A stretch of 24,715 nt of DNA. Source: Treponema sp. UBA3862. Lineage in GTDB: Bacteria; Spirochaetota; Spirochaetia; Treponematales; Treponemataceae. How positions within the stretch are numbered: position 1 is the stretch's first letter; each line of letters starts with the position of its first letter. A program made the position numbers and the translations under genes. Below the pieces are notes generated by a model. The model was not told where the DNA came from and did no database searches. It saw nothing but the letters and a program-made list of their open reading frames with translations. Of the stretch, positions 22,677 to 24,715 are shown in pieces. Where the stretch lies: NCBI GenBank assembly GCA_002392405.1, contig DGGY01000006.1, forward strand, positions 1 through 24,715. The letters are read 5' to 3'.

Positions 22677-23522
22677 AGCAATAAACACCCTGATTTTACA
22701 AATTCTGCTGATTTTGCTTTTCTTGATTCAGGAACGGGCGGAATTCCTTACATGCTGGCGTTAAAACAGAAATTAAAAAATGCCCGCTGTGTATATCTGG
22801 GGGATACTGCTAATTTTCCATACGGACAGAAATCCGTTGAACAGATTACTCAATGCGCTTCCCGTTCTGTTGAGCTCATTATAAAAAAATGGAATCCCCG
22901 GACTTTGATTATTGCCTGCAATACAATTTCTGTTACAGCGCTTGAAAGTCTGCGTAAACTTTTCCCTTCGCTTCCGATTGTAGGAACCGTCCCGGCAGTT
23001 AAACTTGCTGCAAAGGTTTCAAAGAATAAACGGATAGGTTTTTTAGCAACAAATGCTTCTGTTAATTCTCCCTACAGTAAAAAACTGATTGAAGATTTTG
23101 CTTCAGACTGTGTTTTTTTTAACCGCGGTGATCCTGAACTCATTGATTTTGTTGAAAATAATTTTTTTACGGCCACTAAAGAACAGATTGAACAGGCTGT
23201 CCGTCCTGCAGTTGATTATTTTAAATCAAACGGCTGTGACACAATCATTTTAGGCTGCACACATTTTACTCATATTGCAGAAGAAATTCAGAAGGTTGCA
23301 GGCAGCGGCGTTAAAGTCATTGACAGCAGGGAAGGGGTTTCAAACCAGGCAATAAGGGTTGAAAACAATTCCAGATCTTTTATAAAGGACGGCGGTTTAT
23401 CTTCTTTTGAGGATATGGCCTTTTACTGCACAAAAGCAGGCGAAAAAGAACAGAAAGAATACAAAAAACTCTGTCAGAGCCTTAATATTCCCTGGGGCGG
23501 AGTACTATCAGAAGCAGAGTGA
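22674..23522 (+). CDS. murI: Glutamate racemase
   Basis: Makes D-glutamate for peptidoglycan from L-glutamate; cofactor-independent two-cysteine racemase of 282 residues. Family marks: FLDSGTGGIPYM with D18, YLGDTANFPYG, the first catalytic cysteine C82 in IACNTISV (usual form ACNTAS), and the second C195 in LGCTHFTH. The frame is open upstream to 22572, but the family N-terminus and the promoter position favour ATG 22674. TAAACT ends seven bases before it, and an upstream start would fall within the promoter. The gene is divergent from the pentapeptide/MBL operon and followed by a gap of 87 bases before the GGDEF gene. Confidence 0.93.
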   Translation: MSNKHPDFTNSADFAFLDSGTGGIPYMLALKQKLKNARCVYLGDTANFPYGQKSVEQITQCASRSVELIIKKWNPRTLIIACNTISVTALESLRKLFPSLPIVGTVPAVKLAAKVSKNKRIGFLATNASVNSPYSKKLIEDFASDCVFFNRGDPELIDFVENNFFTATKEQIEQAVRPAVDYFKSNGCDTIILGCTHFTHIAEEIQKVAGSGVKVIDSREGVSNQAIRVENNSRSFIKDGGLSSFEDMAFYCTKAGEKEQKEYKKLCQSLNIPWGGVLSEAE

Positions 23523-23572
23523 TTGCTTAAATTTCTTTGTGCATAATTATTTGTTTTTTATAAAATTTGTAT

Positions 23573-23601
23573 TTGATTAGAATCGTTTTTAAATCTAAAA
23601 T
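23573..23601 (+). promoter_or_regulatory. Promoter of GGDEF gene (TTGATT-17-TAAAAT), leaderless start predicted
   Basis: TTGATT (23573-23578), a 17-base spacer, TAAAAT (23596-23601), then eight bases to ATG 23610. No Shine-Dalgarno is present in the interval. Confidence 0.6.
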
Positions 23602-23609
23602 TTTAAGAA

Positions 23610-24665
23610 ATGCAGGACAGCTTTTTTGACACACACAGTTATTACAAAGATCCTCTTTCTACATTATATGAACGTCAGGCGCTTGTTGATTTTGCGCAGC
23701 ACCTTATCAGCAAAAATGTTCCTTTTTCCCTTGCATTGATTGATATTGATAATTTCAAAAACATAAACGATTTGTACGGTCATACAGTCGGTGATAAAAT
23801 CATCACTCTTATTTCAGAAAGGCTTCTTGAAGCTTATAAAGATAAGGGTATTGTAGGCAGATTTGGCGGCGATGAGTTTATTGTGATTGTCCCGGAAAAA
23901 GTTGATTATGATGAAATCTGGAATTTGAACCGCTATGTTTTTGGATTTATAGACGACATTCAGACGGAACTCCTTCCAGGCCGTTACATCACCTGTACAA
24001 TGGGACTTTCCCGTTTTAATCAGGACGGGCTTACCTATGATGAACTGATTGAAAAAGCAGACAAGGCTCTTTACCGTGGAAAAATGAAGGGCAGAAGCTG
24101 TTTCATCATTTATTTAAAAGAAAAACATGCGCACATTAAGGTTTATACCCAGGATGAAAGCCTTGAAACTCCGATGGAGCAGCATAATAAAATTTTTACG
24201 CTTCTTGAACAGGAAGAAAACCTTGCTGCCGGAATAAAAAATCTTTTCCAATATCTTTCTGATAATTTCATGTTTGATCATCTGGCTCTTCAGGATGAGT
24301 CTCAGATGCTTTATTCTCATGTCTATACGCTTTCCCGTACCAGAAAGTTTGCATTTATCGATAATTCGCTCATCAAGGATAAAATCGATCCTAAGACTTC
24401 GCTTTTTTATCAGAATGATATCCGCCAGCTGAACGGCTTAAAAGACCGCATTCTGATTGATGAATGCATGAATCAGGGAATTCTTTCAACCTTTTTTGCA
24501 GAGGTTTCTTACAAAGATATAGTTTTCGGTTATCTGCGCTGTGATTCAAGTTCGACCATCCGTATCTGGCAGAATTCACATATGAACCTTCTTGTAACAG
24601 CCGTCCGCGCAATCGGTATGTTTCTATATTTTAAAGGTCTTCGCCTCGATTCCCTTTCATTTTAA
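23610..24665 (+). CDS. Diguanylate cyclase: N-terminal GGDEF, C-terminal putative GAF-like domain
   Basis: Predicted synthesis of c-di-GMP from two GTP; 351 residues, cytosolic, no membrane segment. The GGDEF domain occupies about residues 15-168. It contains FSLALIDIDNFKNINDLYGHTVGDKII (key: DIDNFKNIND metal/GTP block), the active-site loop RFGGDEF (G86-F90) and LIEKADKALYRGKMKGR. The active-site motif is intact. The RxxD inhibitory site expected just upstream is KDKG, so product inhibition through it is unlikely. Residues ~190-345 look like a GAF-type sensor (NLFQYLSDNFMFDHLALQD, VFGYLRCDS, HMNLLVTAVRAIGMFLYF); this assignment is tentative. The usual order is sensor first and GGDEF last, so the arrangement is inverted. 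Confidence 0.9.
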   Translation: MQDSFFDTHSYYKDPLSTLYERQALVDFAQHLISKNVPFSLALIDIDNFKNINDLYGHTVGDKIITLISERLLEAYKDKGIVGRFGGDEFIVIVPEKVDYDEIWNLNRYVFGFIDDIQTELLPGRYITCTMGLSRFNQDGLTYDELIEKADKALYRGKMKGRSCFIIYLKEKHAHIKVYTQDESLETPMEQHNKIFTLLEQEENLAAGIKNLFQYLSDNFMFDHLALQDESQMLYSHVYTLSRTRKFAFIDNSLIKDKIDPKTSLFYQNDIRQLNGLKDRILIDECMNQGILSTFFAEVSYKDIVFGYLRCDSSSTIRIWQNSHMNLLVTAVRAIGMFLYFKGLRLDSLSF

Positions 24666-24668
24666 ATC

Positions 24669-24715
24669 ACAACCACCCGTCAAACGGGTGGTTTGCTCTT
24701 AGCCTATAAGGCTAA
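24669..24715. mobile_element. Two tandem hairpins, candidate IS200/IS605-type element end (or gene-end terminator)
   Basis: Directly after the GGDEF gene stop, AACCACCCGT (24671-24680) and ACGGGTGGTT (24684-24693) form a perfect 10-bp stem with a CAA loop. TTAGCCT (24699-24705) and AGGCTAA (24709-24715) then form a perfect 7-bp stem with an ATA loop. There is no T-tract after the first stem, which weakens a plain terminator reading. Tandem short-loop hairpins like these are typical of the ends of single-strand-transposed IS200/IS605 elements. The transposase would lie beyond the window, so this is unproven. Confidence 0.4.

Noticed and set aside
1..24715. CRISPR array, tRNA, rRNA or defence island
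   Set aside because: No regularly spaced repeats, no tRNA cloverleaf and no nuclease/helicase/toxin genes were seen; the WYL regulator is the only defence-associated family present and its neighbours are housekeeping genes.

Overview
The window looks like a piece of chromosome from a free-living or gut/rumen-type treponeme (Spirochaetota). I infer this from the style of the glucose-6-phosphate isomerase, the moderately AT-rich base composition, the relaxed spirochete-type lipobox on one protein, and amino-acid biosynthesis genes that pathogenic treponemes lack. The genus-level call is an inference from protein flavour; there is no rRNA or other marker here. The region is densely coded. No tRNA, rRNA, CRISPR array or prophage is visible, and no stretch longer than about 230 bases lacks a gene.

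Layout. At 1-1081 (minus) is the N-terminal part of pgi, cut by the window edge, divergent from a WYL-domain regulator (1252-2208, plus). A complete SUF iron-sulfur assembly operon, sufC-sufB-sufD-sufS-sufU, runs on the minus strand from 7217 down to 2212. A GC-rich intergenic block with a perfect 16-bp inverted repeat (about 7260-7412) separates sufC from a divergent EamA/DMT-type transporter (7449-8399), followed by 4-alpha-glucanotransferase malQ (8499-10064). A strong bidirectional terminator (10101-10141) separates malQ from a convergent 72-residue membrane protein, which is divergent from a paired short-chain chromate transporter (10480-11734). Next are deoD with a structured leader (11884-12594), then mannose-6-phosphate isomerase and a sugar nucleotidyltransferase on the minus strand (12643-14434).

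From 14663 to 21389 lies a plus-strand cluster. It holds bifunctional aspartokinase/homoserine dehydrogenase, a DAHP synthase-prephenate dehydratase fusion, a lone acetolactate synthase regulatory subunit, and an overlapping gene for a lipoprotein carrying a zinc-protease HExxH motif. The first three proteins all carry ACT-type regulatory domains, so the cluster gathers allosteric control points for Thr/Met, Phe and branched-chain amino acids. On the minus strand follow a metallo-beta-lactamase-fold protein with substituted metal ligands and a pentapeptide-repeat protein with a Cys/His N-terminus. Divergent from these is murI, and then a GGDEF protein. The last 45 bases hold two tandem hairpins that resemble an IS200/IS605-type terminus.

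The most notable non-coding signal is repeated. Seven genes that begin a transcription unit (WYL regulator, sufC, DMT transporter, malQ, pentapeptide protein, murI, GGDEF protein) have a sigma70-like -10 hexamer only 6-9 bases before the ATG and no Shine-Dalgarno. This predicts leaderless or nearly leaderless mRNAs. Several genes with a longer leader or an internal operon position (thrA, deoD, ilvN, second chromate gene, sufS, MBL gene) do have a Shine-Dalgarno. Two of the predicted leaderless promoters, for the pentapeptide gene and murI, are physically interleaved.
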